From Siccirubricoccus deserti (lineage in GTDB: Bacteria > Pseudomonadota > Alphaproteobacteria > Acetobacterales > Acetobacteraceae), in the NCBI RefSeq assembly GCF_014283215.1, contig NZ_JACOMF010000043.1, positions 1 through 35,741 on the forward strand: a stretch of DNA of 35,741 nucleotides. Reading direction: 5' to 3'. Shown in pieces: positions 26,017 through 34,356 of the stretch. Numbering within the stretch: the stretch's first letter is position 1; each line of letters starts with the position of its first letter. The notes beneath the pieces were generated by a model that was given only the letters and a program-made list of their open reading frames with translations, was not told where the DNA came from and did no database searches. The position numbers were made by a program, and so were the translations under genes.

Positions 26017-27776
26017 GCGGCGTCTCCCAGCGCGATGACCAAGGGCCCGGGGCCGCGATCCGGCGCAGACCAGGGGGCGCCCGGGGCGTGGCGGCGCCAG
26101 CGCAGGCCGGGCCGGAAGGGGTCGCGGCAGAACCAGCGGAAGATTCGGGCGGGCTCGGCTTGCGTGAAGGCCAGGGTGACCGGCTCCGCCCCCTCCGCCG
26201 CATCCTCCGGCAGCAGGTCCAGCGCGGCCAGGGTGGTGCCGGCGGCCAGCTGCACCTCCACCCGCAGGTCGCGCGGGCCGAGGCCCGGCACATCCTGCAG
26301 CAGCAGGCGCCGGTCCTCCGCTGGGAAGGGCGGCAGGCTCAGCCGTGCCCCGCCGGCGCCGCACAGCTCCGGCGCGATGCTGGCGGCCGTCGCATCCGGC
26401 GGCAGGCCGAAGACGGCGGCGGGGCGCTGCCGGTCCAGCTCCGCCTCGGCGCGGAAGGGGCCGCCGGGCAGCTGCGCCGAGAGCCGCAGCAGCAGCGTGC
26501 CAAGGCCAAGCAGCGCCGGCTCCGCCTCCAGCTCCACCAGCCGCAGCGGCAGCAGCGCCGGGGTCAGCAGGGGGCGTGGGCCGGCGCCCTCGACCTCCTC
26601 GGCCTGCAGCCGCTCCACCCGGCGGCCATCGGCGGCCGGGACGAAGGCGAAGCCCTGCAGCCGCCAGGCGAGCCTCTCGCCCGGGGCCAGGCGGACGGCG
26701 AGCTCCGGCGCCGACGCGCCGGGCGAGAGCTCCAGGTCGTGGCGGATCTCCTGCGGCCGGTCGGGGGGATTCGGCGGGAACCGGATCCGGGCGCCGAGGC
26801 CGAGGATGCCCGCCACGGGCTGCGGCACGGTCTGCCCCAGCAGGAGCCGGTGGAAGCCAAGGCCGAGCGGCGCCGCCGTGCCCCTCGCCACCAGCGACTC
26901 CGTGCTGCCATGCCCGGCCGCCAGCGCCAGCGCCGCGGCCACGGGGTCGAGCCGCAGGGCGACGGGCCGCGGCGCCACCAGCCGCTCCGCCAAGTCGATG
27001 TCGATGCGCTCCGGCAGCGCCTCCCCGGCCGCCGGCAGGCGGAGCATCGGGGTGCCGTCCGGCGCGCTGGAAGGGGCGGGACGCAGCAGCTCCCGCGCCC
27101 GTAGCCGGTCCAGCACGGCCAGGGCCAGGAGGTCGGGCGGCAGCCCCTCCGGCAGCGGGCCGAGGCCGATGCCGGGCTGCGCCGGCTCCAGCCGCAGCCG
27201 CGCCAGCAGCACCTCGCGCGGCAACAGCCCGTCCGGGCCGGCCAGGGTGCCGAGCCAGGCGAGCAGCGCGCCGACCTCCAGCCGCAGCGACAGGCCGGGC
27301 AGGCGCGGGGCGATGCCATCCACCTCCAGCTCCGCCAGCGCGTCGAGGCCGAGCCCCCTGCCGGCGGCGAGCAGCCCTTCGACCAGCGTCGCGGCGGTCT
27401 GGGAGAGCGGCAGGGCGAGCCGCGCTAGGCCGAGCCCGTTCCAGTCGAGCGGGAGCGGCGCCAGCAGCTCCGGCGGGATCGTGCCGAGCGCCGCGGCGGG
27501 GCGCAGCCGCAGGCTGCCGCGCGCCACCCGGGCGAGCATGGTGCCGGGGATGTCCTCGCCTTGCAGCCGCAACCGCAGCTCCAGGCACCCCATGCCTTCG
27601 GCCGGCGGCAGGGCGCGCAGGACCGAGAGGCGGAAGGCCGGCCTTCCATCCGGCTCCGTGGCCAGGGTGACCGCCCGGGGCAGCAGGACCGGTGGCGCCA
27701 AATCCCCTTCCGCGGCGAAGGCGGTCCCGCCTTCCAGCGTGACCGGTCGTCCCCAATCCGGCAGCATGGCGGGCAC
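26013..27776 (-). CDS. Leucine/proline-rich paralog E
   Basis: A 587-residue, Leu/Ala/Pro-rich protein. The opening GRPVTLEGGTAFAAEGDLAP then VLLPRAVTLATEPDGRPAF matches the VFADH...YLP...DGRPxF block of the other paralogs. The C-terminus (EPVTLAFTQAEPARIFRWFC, then RDPFRPGLRWRR) matches the ends of their repeat units (F-x-W-x-x-x-x-DP). The middle is highly divergent. GTG 27776 is chosen because GGAGGG (27784-27789) lies 7 nt upstream; ATG 27767 would be too far. The gene starts right behind the stop of the 837-residue gene and overlaps gene D by 4 bp. No recognised enzymatic motif. Confidence 0.72.
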   Translation of the reverse strand: MPAMLPDWGRPVTLEGGTAFAAEGDLAPPVLLPRAVTLATEPDGRPAFRLSVLRALPPAEGMGCLELRLRLQGEDIPGTMLARVARGSLRLRPAAALGTIPPELLAPLPLDWNGLGLARLALPLSQTAATLVEGLLAAGRGLGLDALAELEVDGIAPRLPGLSLRLEVGALLAWLGTLAGPDGLLPREVLLARLRLEPAQPGIGLGPLPEGLPPDLLALAVLDRLRARELLRPAPSSAPDGTPMLRLPAAGEALPERIDIDLAERLVAPRPVALRLDPVAAALALAAGHGSTESLVARGTAAPLGLGFHRLLLGQTVPQPVAGILGLGARIRFPPNPPDRPQEIRHDLELSPGASAPELAVRLAPGERLAWRLQGFAFVPAADGRRVERLQAEEVEGAGPRPLLTPALLPLRLVELEAEPALLGLGTLLLRLSAQLPGGPFRAEAELDRQRPAAVFGLPPDATAASIAPELCGAGGARLSLPPFPAEDRRLLLQDVPGLGPRDLRVEVQLAAGTTLAALDLLPEDAAEGAEPVTLAFTQAEPARIFRWFCRDPFRPGLRWRRHAPGAPWSAPDRGPGPLVIALGDAA

Positions 27777-27779
27777 GGC

Positions 27780-30293
27780 TCAGCCCTCCTTCGGCAGCAG
27801 GGGGACGAGGAGGTCGCTGCTGTCCTCCCGCCACTCGCTGTCGGTGGCGCGGGAGGAGCGGCGGATGACGCTGCAGCGGTAGCGGTAGCCGGATGGGCCC
27901 GCGGCGCTGCGCAGCACGATGCTGCCGATGGGAATGGGCAGCCGCAGCTCGGCCTCCGGCTTCTCCGGCGTCAGCTCCAGCGTGGTGCCGCGCTCGAACT
28001 GCACCAGCACGGCCAGGGCGGGCTCCGCGGCATTGCCGTCCGGCGCCTCAAACATCGCGGGGAAGAGCTTCACCCGGATGGTGCGGCTGATCTCGTTCGG
28101 CGTGGTGGTGTCGAGGATCACCTCCCACAGCCCGGCGGCGTCGGGGCGGACGCGCAGCCCGTCCAGGTCCAGCACCGGCTGTGCCTCGGCCGGCGCCGGC
28201 GCCGCGGGGGTGAGCACGCAGCTCAGGCTGGCGCCCGGCGCCAGCTCCGCCGGCAGGGGCTGGGAGAACTCGCCGATCGTCGCCGCCACATCCTGCCCGG
28301 CGGCGCGCAGCAGCCCGCCCAGGCTGGCGACAGTGAGAGGGCTCTCGATGGCGTTCGTCAGAGTCAGCGCGAAGCTGCCGGGGGCCAGGCCGGGCGCTGC
28401 TTGCACCTCCACCAGGTTGCCGTTCATCGTGTCGAACCGTGCCTCGAAGGGGATGCGGTCGGTGACGCCGCTGCCGAGATCGACCCGCACCTCGCCGCGC
28501 ATCAGCGCGACGGAGCCGCCCATCAGCGCGTCGTACACCGCCTGGAAGGCGGGCAGCGGCAGGGTCTCGACATGGGTGAGGCCGGAGCGGAGGTCGATCA
28601 GCGCGCCGGGCCGCTCGGTGAAGCCGACCGCGCCGGGCAGCGCCATCCACAGGCTGGCCTTCTCCACCTGCAACGGCTCGAAGACGATGTCGTCTGGGCT
28701 GGCGCCGGCGGGCAGCAGCTTGGCCGCTAGGGCCTGGCGCGCGGCCGCTAGGCGATCCGGGTCGGTGAAGGGCGTGGCGACGAATTCCAGCACCATCGCC
28801 GCGTTTTCCGGCCCGGTGGCGCCGGGGGCGAGGCGGGTGGCGACGACCGGCAGGAAGGGCGCCGGCTTGCCGCGCCGAGCCAGGCGGAAGGCGTTCGGCA
28901 GATAGTAGGCGGTGTTCGGCCGGGCGGTGTCCTGCCAGTAGGTGTGGAAGCGGTCGCCCTGCGCCACCTGATGCGGCGAGAGGCCGAGCTGCCCAGCGCC
29001 GGGCCGCGGCCCCTCGAACAGGTCGCGGTTGAGGTCCGGGTTGAAGAAGAAGGGGTTGGGCTCCGCCACCTGCTCCAGCGCCCGGGTGACGGGACGGAAG
29101 CGGTTGGGGCTGCCCACAACGGGAATGGCGACGCGCACCGAGCGGGTGATGAGCAGGCCCGCGCCGCCTTCCAGATTGGTGACGGCGGCCAGAGCCTGGT
29201 CGCGCTCGGCGGGGCCGGAGAAGCGCAGCGTCGCCACCAGGGAGAGCCCATCGGCGGTCTCGCCGATCTCCTGGAAGGCGAGCTCCTTGGTGGCGCCGCC
29301 ACCGCCGGCCAGCACCAAGCGGTAGGTCAGCCGCAGCAGGATCTCGTGCGGCAGCTCCGCCGTCGCGGTGCCGGCCGGGATCTGCGGCGCGCGCTGCTTC
29401 TCGAGGCGCAGGGTCAGGATGGGGGCACCATCCGGCGCCTGGCCGAAGCGGATCTCATAGCCCCCGGTGCCGGTCGTGCCGCGGCGGGCGAGGCGGTATT
29501 GCGGCAGGTGCATCGGCGGCGTGCCGGGCACCGCGGGCTCGTAGGTGACGGTGTCCGTCACCTCCTGTCCGGGCGCCACGGGCAGCGCCAGCTCCTCCCG
29601 GCTCAGGCCGGTATCGCCGGCATAGGCCAGGCCCTGGCATTTGCGGCACCAGCGCCAGCCGGTCTGGCCGGGTGCGTTCGGGTCGTTCATCGGCACCGCA
29701 TAGGCACCGCTGCCGCCGTGGTCGTGCTGGCCGCCGGCCGGGCACGGCCCCGGCGCGCCGCCGCCATAGGCCAAGCCCTGGCATTTGTGGCACCAGCGCC
29801 AGCCGGGCTGGCCGGGCGCGGCGGGATCGTTCATCGCGACGGTGTAGGCGGCGCTGCCGGTGTGGTCGTGCTGGCCGCCGCGCGGGCAGCGGCTCTGCGC
29901 CACGCCGCCGCCATAGGCCAGGCCCTGGCATTTGCGGCACCAGCGCCAGTCCGGCTGGCCGCGCGCCTGCGGGTCGTCGCAGGCGAGCGTATAGGCGGCG
30001 CTGCCATTATGGTCATGCACGCCCCCGGCCGGGCAGGTGTTGAGCAGCACGATCGGACGGGGGCGGATCTTCACCACCTGGTCGAAGATCTGCGGATTGA
30101 CGATGCGGGTCTCGTCGAGCGTTACGTCAACGCGGGGCCGGACGAGCCGCGGCGCGAGCGCTGCTGCGGGGATCGCCTCGGCCAAGTTGCGTTGTGGCGC
30201 GGGCATGATGTCGGCTGAGGCTGCTTCGGCGACGACTGGCCTGAAGCTTGCCGCGGCGCCGACGCGCGCGAGAACGAGCCTGTTACTCGCCAT
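27780..30293 (-). CDS. First operon gene: large protein with Cys/His repeats and YYLP domain
   Basis: An 837-residue protein. Residues ~90-235 carry three 48-49-residue repeats, each with CPxGGxHDH, DPxAxGQ and WRWCxKCQGLAY. Similar repeats occur in secreted actinobacterial and myxobacterial proteins. The pattern CxxC plus C and HDH suggests metal binding, which is not shown. A second part has HLPQYRLARRG and beta-rich sequence. Around residue 464 is NTAYYLPNAFRLARRGKPAP, a clear copy of the family's YYLP block, followed by AMVLEFVATPF. The C-terminus ends in a repeat-like YRYRCSVIRR. ATG 30293 follows GGGGAGG; an in-frame ATG at 30368 has no ribosome-binding site. No clear signal peptide. 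It is the promoter-proximal gene. Confidence 0.78.
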   Translation of the reverse strand: MASNRLVLARVGAAASFRPVVAEAASADIMPAPQRNLAEAIPAAALAPRLVRPRVDVTLDETRIVNPQIFDQVVKIRPRPIVLLNTCPAGGVHDHNGSAAYTLACDDPQARGQPDWRWCRKCQGLAYGGGVAQSRCPRGGQHDHTGSAAYTVAMNDPAAPGQPGWRWCHKCQGLAYGGGAPGPCPAGGQHDHGGSGAYAVPMNDPNAPGQTGWRWCRKCQGLAYAGDTGLSREELALPVAPGQEVTDTVTYEPAVPGTPPMHLPQYRLARRGTTGTGGYEIRFGQAPDGAPILTLRLEKQRAPQIPAGTATAELPHEILLRLTYRLVLAGGGGATKELAFQEIGETADGLSLVATLRFSGPAERDQALAAVTNLEGGAGLLITRSVRVAIPVVGSPNRFRPVTRALEQVAEPNPFFFNPDLNRDLFEGPRPGAGQLGLSPHQVAQGDRFHTYWQDTARPNTAYYLPNAFRLARRGKPAPFLPVVATRLAPGATGPENAAMVLEFVATPFTDPDRLAAARQALAAKLLPAGASPDDIVFEPLQVEKASLWMALPGAVGFTERPGALIDLRSGLTHVETLPLPAFQAVYDALMGGSVALMRGEVRVDLGSGVTDRIPFEARFDTMNGNLVEVQAAPGLAPGSFALTLTNAIESPLTVASLGGLLRAAGQDVAATIGEFSQPLPAELAPGASLSCVLTPAAPAPAEAQPVLDLDGLRVRPDAAGLWEVILDTTTPNEISRTIRVKLFPAMFEAPDGNAAEPALAVLVQFERGTTLELTPEKPEAELRLPIPIGSIVLRSAAGPSGYRYRCSVIRRSSRATDSEWREDSSDLLVPLLPKEG
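29625..30035 (-). repeat. Three tandem in-gene repeats (about 144-147 bp)
   Basis: Three near-identical coding repeats with start-to-start distances of 144 and 147 bp, measured at the CTGGCAT copies 29634, 29778 and 29925. They encode the Cys/His modules of the 837-residue protein. The high nucleotide similarity between copies suggests recent duplication or ongoing gene conversion. Confidence 0.85.
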
Positions 30294-30510
30294 GACGATC
30301 TGCCTCCCCGTCGCTGGGTCACCTGCAGCGCATCGCGCCCGAGCGATTGAGTCATTTGTAGACGACATTCAGTATCGGGCGATTTGATGGGTTGTATCTC
30401 CTGGTCGGCCATCGCGTCGGTGACATTTCGCACAATGGATGGAGGCAGCGAGGCGCAGAGAAGGTTCTGCAGCTCATTGCGAAAGCCTTCGGTCTAGCCT
30501 GCCCTTCTCA
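30294..30510. other. Upstream region of the large operon
   Basis: About 217 bp between the first operon gene and the putative IS end should hold the operon promoter on the minus strand. GGGGAGG at about 30301-30307 is the ribosome-binding site. I could not identify a convincing -35/-10 pair; TACAAC and TACAAA boxes exist but lack partners. A minus-strand open frame here (MADQEIQPIKSPD...) is out of frame with the operon and resembles nothing. Confidence 0.35.
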
Positions 30511-32143
30511 CCAGGGGCGGGTCTGATGGCGTGAGCGGCTGATGGTGGCTGGTGTTCTGGCTTGATAGCCGGCGTGTGGGCGGAACGGCTGCTCTTCGGC
30601 CATGCCGCGCCATCGCCGCGTGCTGTGCAGCGTTGGCGGGGCCTATGGCGGCTTGCGATGTCTGGGTCGTCAGGGCGCTGCGGCGGCGGTCAATCGAGCG
30701 TAGGCCAGAGCAAACTCGGCCTGGTGCGGATGGGCTGACGCCATGGCGATCTTGATACGGCGGACGGAGCGGCGGACCTGTGCGCCGATCTTGAGCAGGG
30801 CAAGGCGCAGCGTGCCGCAGGTAGCCTGGGCGAACTGGGTGTGGGCGAGACCGATGCGGCGCAGGGCGCATAGCAGGACGTAGGCCATGGCGGCGAACCA
30901 CAGGCGCAGCTGGTTGGCCCGCATGGTGGCCGCGGATGCGCGGTCGGCGAAGAGATCGAGCTGGCACTCCTTGATTCGGTTCTCCATGTCGCCCCTGGCG
31001 CAGTAGACGCGCTCGTAGAGGCTGCGGGCCTCGATCTCGGCGGGGCGAAGCGAGGTGACAATGAAGCGCGGGTTGGCCTCGCCGCGGGTCCACTCCGCCT
31101 TGCCGATCACGCGCCGCCGGCGCGACCAGCTGTCCAGCGTCGACCAGCGGAAGTCGCGGAAGCGCCGCGCTGGCTGGCCGGTCCTGGTAGCCTCCTCCTC
31201 GGCCCAGGCGAGATCGATGGAAATCTCCTCGACCAAGCGAGCGTTGCGGGCCAGACCGAAGACGAAGTCGATCCGGTTCGCCTCGCACCAGGCCATCAGT
31301 GCCTCGCGGGCGAAGCCGCTGTCGGCCCGCAGCAGAATGCGAACCCGCGGCCAGCGGGCGCGGATGCGGCCGATGATGCGCGCGACCTCCTCCACCGCGC
31401 CGGCCGAGGCGTCAATGTTCGACCGCCGCAGCCTCGCCGCCAGCAGGTGCCGACCGCAGAAGATGTAGAGGGGGAGATAGCAGTAGGCGTCGTAGTAGCC
31501 GTGGAAGAAGCGTCCTTCCTGATGCCCGTGCAGCGGGATGTCAGTGGCGTCCAGGTCGAGGATGATCTGCCGCGGCACCGAGCGATGCGCGTCGAGGAAC
31601 CAGTCCACGAACAGCGCCTCGATCGCCGCGCCGTCGTGGCCGATGAGGTGATAGCGGCCAGGCTCGTCTGCCGGCGCATGTTCCAGTCGGTTCAGGGTGC
31701 TTTTGCCGGCCAGCGGGGCACAGCCGGCTCGGCGCGCCTCCAGCTTGCCGGCAAGCACGGCCAGCACCGGGTCGTGGCGGAGTTGGTCATGGTCGACCAC
31801 GTCCTCGTGGCCAAGGGCGATGCCGAAGACGCGCTGGCCGACCAGGGGGGTGACCTCGTGCTCGGTGCGCTCCGGCATCCGTGCGTCGCGGAAGCAGGAT
31901 GCGAAGCCACGGACCAGACCGATCGCCCGGTCCGTGGCGCCGAGCAGCAGCGCGCCGGCATTGGAGGTGATCGCCCCGACGTCGAAGGCCGCGACCACGG
32001 CGCGGCCCTCGACGGGCGCGAAGCCGAACGGAGACGGATCGTGGTCTGTCGGCATGGGCGAGCTCCTCCGCGCGGTATTGGTCCCCCCGAAAAGGGACAA
32101 CCCGATCGGGAATGCCGGGCGACAGGATCTTGTTTGCCCCTCG
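30511..32143 (-). mobile_element. IS1380-family insertion sequence, approximate ends
   Basis: An element of about 1.63 kb around a complete IS1380 transposase. Candidate terminal repeats are CCAGGGGC...GAT at 30511 reading inward and CGAGGGGC...GAT from 32143 reading inward on the other strand (10 of 18 positions match). The resulting size fits IS1380-type elements (about 1.6-1.7 kb). I see no matching 4-bp target duplication at these borders, so the ends are provisional. It lies between the large minus-strand operon and the amidohydrolase gene. Confidence 0.5.
30670..32055 (-). CDS. IS1380-family transposase
   Basis: A complete 461-residue transposase. Acidic residues of the DDE site are visible in ILDLDATDIPLHG, VRILLRADSGFAREAL and VYCARGDMENRIKECQLDLF, with the IS1380 landmarks FHGYYDAYCYLPLYIFCG and HLLAARLRRSNIDASAG. 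The C-terminus has TMRANQLRLWFAAMAYVLL, also typical. ATG 32055 follows GGAGG 11 nt upstream. The reading frame is uninterrupted and the length is normal, so the enzyme is probably functional and the insertion fairly recent. Confidence 0.95.
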   Translation of the reverse strand: MPTDHDPSPFGFAPVEGRAVVAAFDVGAITSNAGALLLGATDRAIGLVRGFASCFRDARMPERTEHEVTPLVGQRVFGIALGHEDVVDHDQLRHDPVLAVLAGKLEARRAGCAPLAGKSTLNRLEHAPADEPGRYHLIGHDGAAIEALFVDWFLDAHRSVPRQIILDLDATDIPLHGHQEGRFFHGYYDAYCYLPLYIFCGRHLLAARLRRSNIDASAGAVEEVARIIGRIRARWPRVRILLRADSGFAREALMAWCEANRIDFVFGLARNARLVEEISIDLAWAEEEATRTGQPARRFRDFRWSTLDSWSRRRRVIGKAEWTRGEANPRFIVTSLRPAEIEARSLYERVYCARGDMENRIKECQLDLFADRASAATMRANQLRLWFAAMAYVLLCALRRIGLAHTQFAQATCGTLRLALLKIGAQVRRSVRRIKIAMASAHPHQAEFALAYARLTAAAAP

Positions 32144-32177
32144 CAGCACACCACTGCATCGGTGGCGCGGGCCGCGC

Positions 32178-33179
32178 TCAGCCGAACAGGCGCCGCGCAT
32201 TCCCGCCGAGCAGCAGCCCCGCCGCCCCCACGCCGAGGCCGGCCGCGGCCGCCGCCGCCAGCGCCCGGCCGGGGTCGAAGATCGGGCAGTCGCTGCCGAA
32301 CAAGACGCGCTCCGGGCCGAAGCAGGCCACGGCCTGCGCCACCGCGCGCGGGCCGAACGAGGCGGTGTCCACGTGGACCCGCCCGTGCCGCAGCCGCTCG
32401 GAGGGCGGCGGCGCCCCCGGCCGCTCCCCGCGCGCGACCTCGTCCATGCGCTCAACCAGGAAGGGGACGGCCCCGCCGAGGTTGGCGACCTGCACCGTCA
32501 CCCGCGGGTAGGCGTCGAGCAGATCCGAGAGGCCGAGCGTGACCACGGCCGAGGAGAGCCGGGCCTGCGCCTCCAGCACGATGCGACGCTGCCAGGCGGC
32601 GTGCGCCGACGCTTCGCCCACCGTGCGTTCGGGCAGCGGCGACACCGGGCCGGGGTGGACGAAGAGGTGCGCGCCGAGCCGATCCGCCGCGGCCAGCACC
32701 GGTCCGAGGCGGGCCGCGTCCTCCGGCGTCAAGAAGGCGTCGGCGGCCAGGACCGCACCGCGCAGGCCCGCGCCGTGCGCCCGCTCCAGCTCCGCGGCCG
32801 CGCGTGCGGGGTCGGCGAGCGGCAGCGCCGCGAGCGCGGCGAAGCGGTCCGGCGCGGCGGCGATCGCGGCGGCGGCGGCATCGTTGAAGGCGGCCACCAG
32901 CGGGAGCGCCTCCTCGGCCGGCAGGCAGTCCACGCCGAAGAGGCTGCCCAGCGAGAGCACCTGCCGCGCCACCCCCCACCCGTTCATGGCGTCCAGCCGC
33001 GCGCCGAGGTCGCCCATCGCCGCGTCGAAGGGCAGCTCCTCTTGGAAGGTGACGAGGCGCTCGCCGCCGCCGCCGCTCGGCGCCGGCCCGATGCGCGGCG
33101 CCGCCCGCCGGCAGCGGAGCAGGGCCGCGAGCCCCGGCGGGATCCAGTGCGCGTGGCAGTCCACCGCGCCCGCGGCCAT
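32178..33179 (-). CDS. Amidohydrolase-2 family metal-dependent hydrolase/decarboxylase
   Basis: A 333-residue TIM-barrel protein of the amidohydrolase_2 (ACMSD/gamma-resorcylate decarboxylase-like) group. Metal and catalytic residues are visible: D7-C-H9-A-H11 near the N-terminus, H175 in LFVHPG and D297 in LFGSDCPI. The sequence RVHVDTASFGPRAVAQAV before it is typical of the group. Relatives decarboxylate or hydrolyse small aromatic or lactone substrates. It starts 3 nt after the end of the Bug gene, so the two are one transcript, and its substrate is probably related to the transported compound. The specific substrate cannot be read from sequence. Confidence 0.88.
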   Translation of the reverse strand: MAAGAVDCHAHWIPPGLAALLRCRRAAPRIGPAPSGGGGERLVTFQEELPFDAAMGDLGARLDAMNGWGVARQVLSLGSLFGVDCLPAEEALPLVAAFNDAAAAAIAAAPDRFAALAALPLADPARAAAELERAHGAGLRGAVLAADAFLTPEDAARLGPVLAAADRLGAHLFVHPGPVSPLPERTVGEASAHAAWQRRIVLEAQARLSSAVVTLGLSDLLDAYPRVTVQVANLGGAVPFLVERMDEVARGERPGAPPPSERLRHGRVHVDTASFGPRAVAQAVACFGPERVLFGSDCPIFDPGRALAAAAAAGLGVGAAGLLLGGNARRLFG

Positions 33180-33182
33180 CCC

Positions 33183-34196
33183 CTACCGCGCCCTGCCGAA
33201 CACGGCGACGCGCATCCCGTCCTGCACCTCGATCAGGCCGCGCAGGAAGCGCGCGGCGTCCTCGGGTGAGCCCCGCACCGTCTCCATCCCCAGCTCGGCG
33301 AAGCGCCGGCCCAGCGCCGGCGAGGCCGCGGCGCGGTTCGCCGCCTCGCTCAGCCGCAGCACCGCCGCCCCGGGCGTGCCGGCCGGCGCGAACAGGGTCA
33401 CGCCGGCGTTGTAGACGAGGTCCGGGTAGCCCGCCTCGCCGATGGTCGGCACCTCGGGCAGCTCCGCCAGACGCGCGGCCGAGAGCAGCGCCAGCCCGCG
33501 CAGGTGCCCGGCGGCGACCTGCGGCAGCAGCGGCGCGGCGGCCTGCACGACGAAGGACACCCGCCCGGCCATCAGGTCCGCGACATAGTTGTCGCGGTAG
33601 GGCACGTGCACCGCCTCGATGCCGGCGCGGCGGCAGAACCGCTCGGCCTGGAGGTGGAAGGAGGTGCCGATGCCCGGCGAGGCGAAGTTCAGCACCCCAG
33701 GACGGGCCCTCGCCAGCGCCACCAGCCTGGCGAGGGAGTCCACCCCGAGCGCGGGCGAGGCCGCGACGACCCAGTGGTCGCGTGTGACGCGGGCGACCGG
33801 GACGAAGTCGCGGAAGGGGTCGAGCGGCGGCCGTTCGGCCATGACGAAGGAGTAGATCACGGCGTCCGTGCTGCCGATCAGCAGGGTGTGGCCGTCGGCC
33901 GGGGCGCGGGCCACGTGCTCGGCGGCAAGGCTGCCGCCCGCGCCGGGGCGGTTCTCCACCACGACCGGCTGGCCCAGGAACTCGGCCATCGCCTCGGCGG
34001 GGAGGCGGGCGATGACGTCCTGCCCTGGCGGGAAGGGCACCACGACCCGCACCGGGCGGCTGGGGAAGCCGGGCGTCGCCTGCCCCCACGCCGCGCGGCC
34101 TCGGAAGGCGCCGCCGCCCACCGCGGCGAGGCACACCGCCCCCCCGAGGAGATGCCGGCGCAAAAGGCGGTGGCGGGTGGAATGCATCACGGCCAT
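33183..34196 (-). CDS. Bug/TctC-family periplasmic solute-binding protein
   Basis: A 337-residue protein with an N-terminal export signal (RHRLLRRHLLGG, hydrophobic AVCLAAVGGGAF, then AAWGQA), possibly of Tat type because of the paired arginines. The mature part has Bug signatures: FPSRPVRVVVPFPPG, VVENRPGAGGSLAAEHVARA and ADGHTLLIGS. HVPYRDNYVADLMAGRVSFV and EVPTIGEAGYPD also fit. Known members bind carboxylates or small aromatics and feed tripartite tricarboxylate transporters, or act as extracytoplasmic sensors. No TctA/TctB genes lie here, so it is an orphan as far as the window shows. GGGAGG (34203-34209) supports ATG 34196. It is divergent from the LysR gene. Confidence 0.9.
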   Translation of the reverse strand: MAVMHSTRHRLLRRHLLGGAVCLAAVGGGAFRGRAAWGQATPGFPSRPVRVVVPFPPGQDVIARLPAEAMAEFLGQPVVVENRPGAGGSLAAEHVARAPADGHTLLIGSTDAVIYSFVMAERPPLDPFRDFVPVARVTRDHWVVAASPALGVDSLARLVALARARPGVLNFASPGIGTSFHLQAERFCRRAGIEAVHVPYRDNYVADLMAGRVSFVVQAAAPLLPQVAAGHLRGLALLSAARLAELPEVPTIGEAGYPDLVYNAGVTLFAPAGTPGAAVLRLSEAANRAAASPALGRRFAELGMETVRGSPEDAARFLRGLIEVQDGMRVAVFGRAR

Positions 34197-34356
34197 GTCC
34201 GGACCTCCCTGTGCCCCGGGCCGCCCCGCGCGGAGCGGGGGTCGGACCCTGTACCCCCATGTGGCGCCGCCGCGCGCGCCGCGGCAGTCACCGCGTCGGC
34301 ACTTCACTTGTGAGCGGATTTCACGAGACTGCCTCTGAGATAGCGGAGCCCCGGCC
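34197..34356. promoter_or_regulatory. Divergent control region between Bug and LysR genes
   Basis: A 160-bp divergent spacer, the usual place for a LysR-type operator. At 34303-34325 lie interleaved inverted repeats: TCAC-TT-GTGA (34304-34313) and GTGA-N7-TCAC (34310-34324). Together they resemble a T-N11-A LysR site. The region also holds GGGAGG for the Bug gene and AGCGGAG for lysR. No clear -35/-10 pair could be fixed. Confidence 0.5.

Noticed and set aside
26035-27882. Plus-strand 615-codon Ser/Arg-rich frame opposite paralog E
   Set aside because: Extreme Ser/Arg/Pro composition is a codon-bias shadow of a GC-rich gene.
32452-34260. Minus-strand 602-codon Gly/Arg-rich frame overlapping the Bug and amidohydrolase genes
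   Set aside because: Wrong-frame shadow; the real frames have catalytic and binding motifs.
34308-34319. 12-bp identity (TTGTGAGCGGAT) to the left half of the E. coli lac operator
   Set aside because: The right half does not match, no LacI-type gene is near, and the site fits a LysR-controlled divergent promoter; taken as chance.
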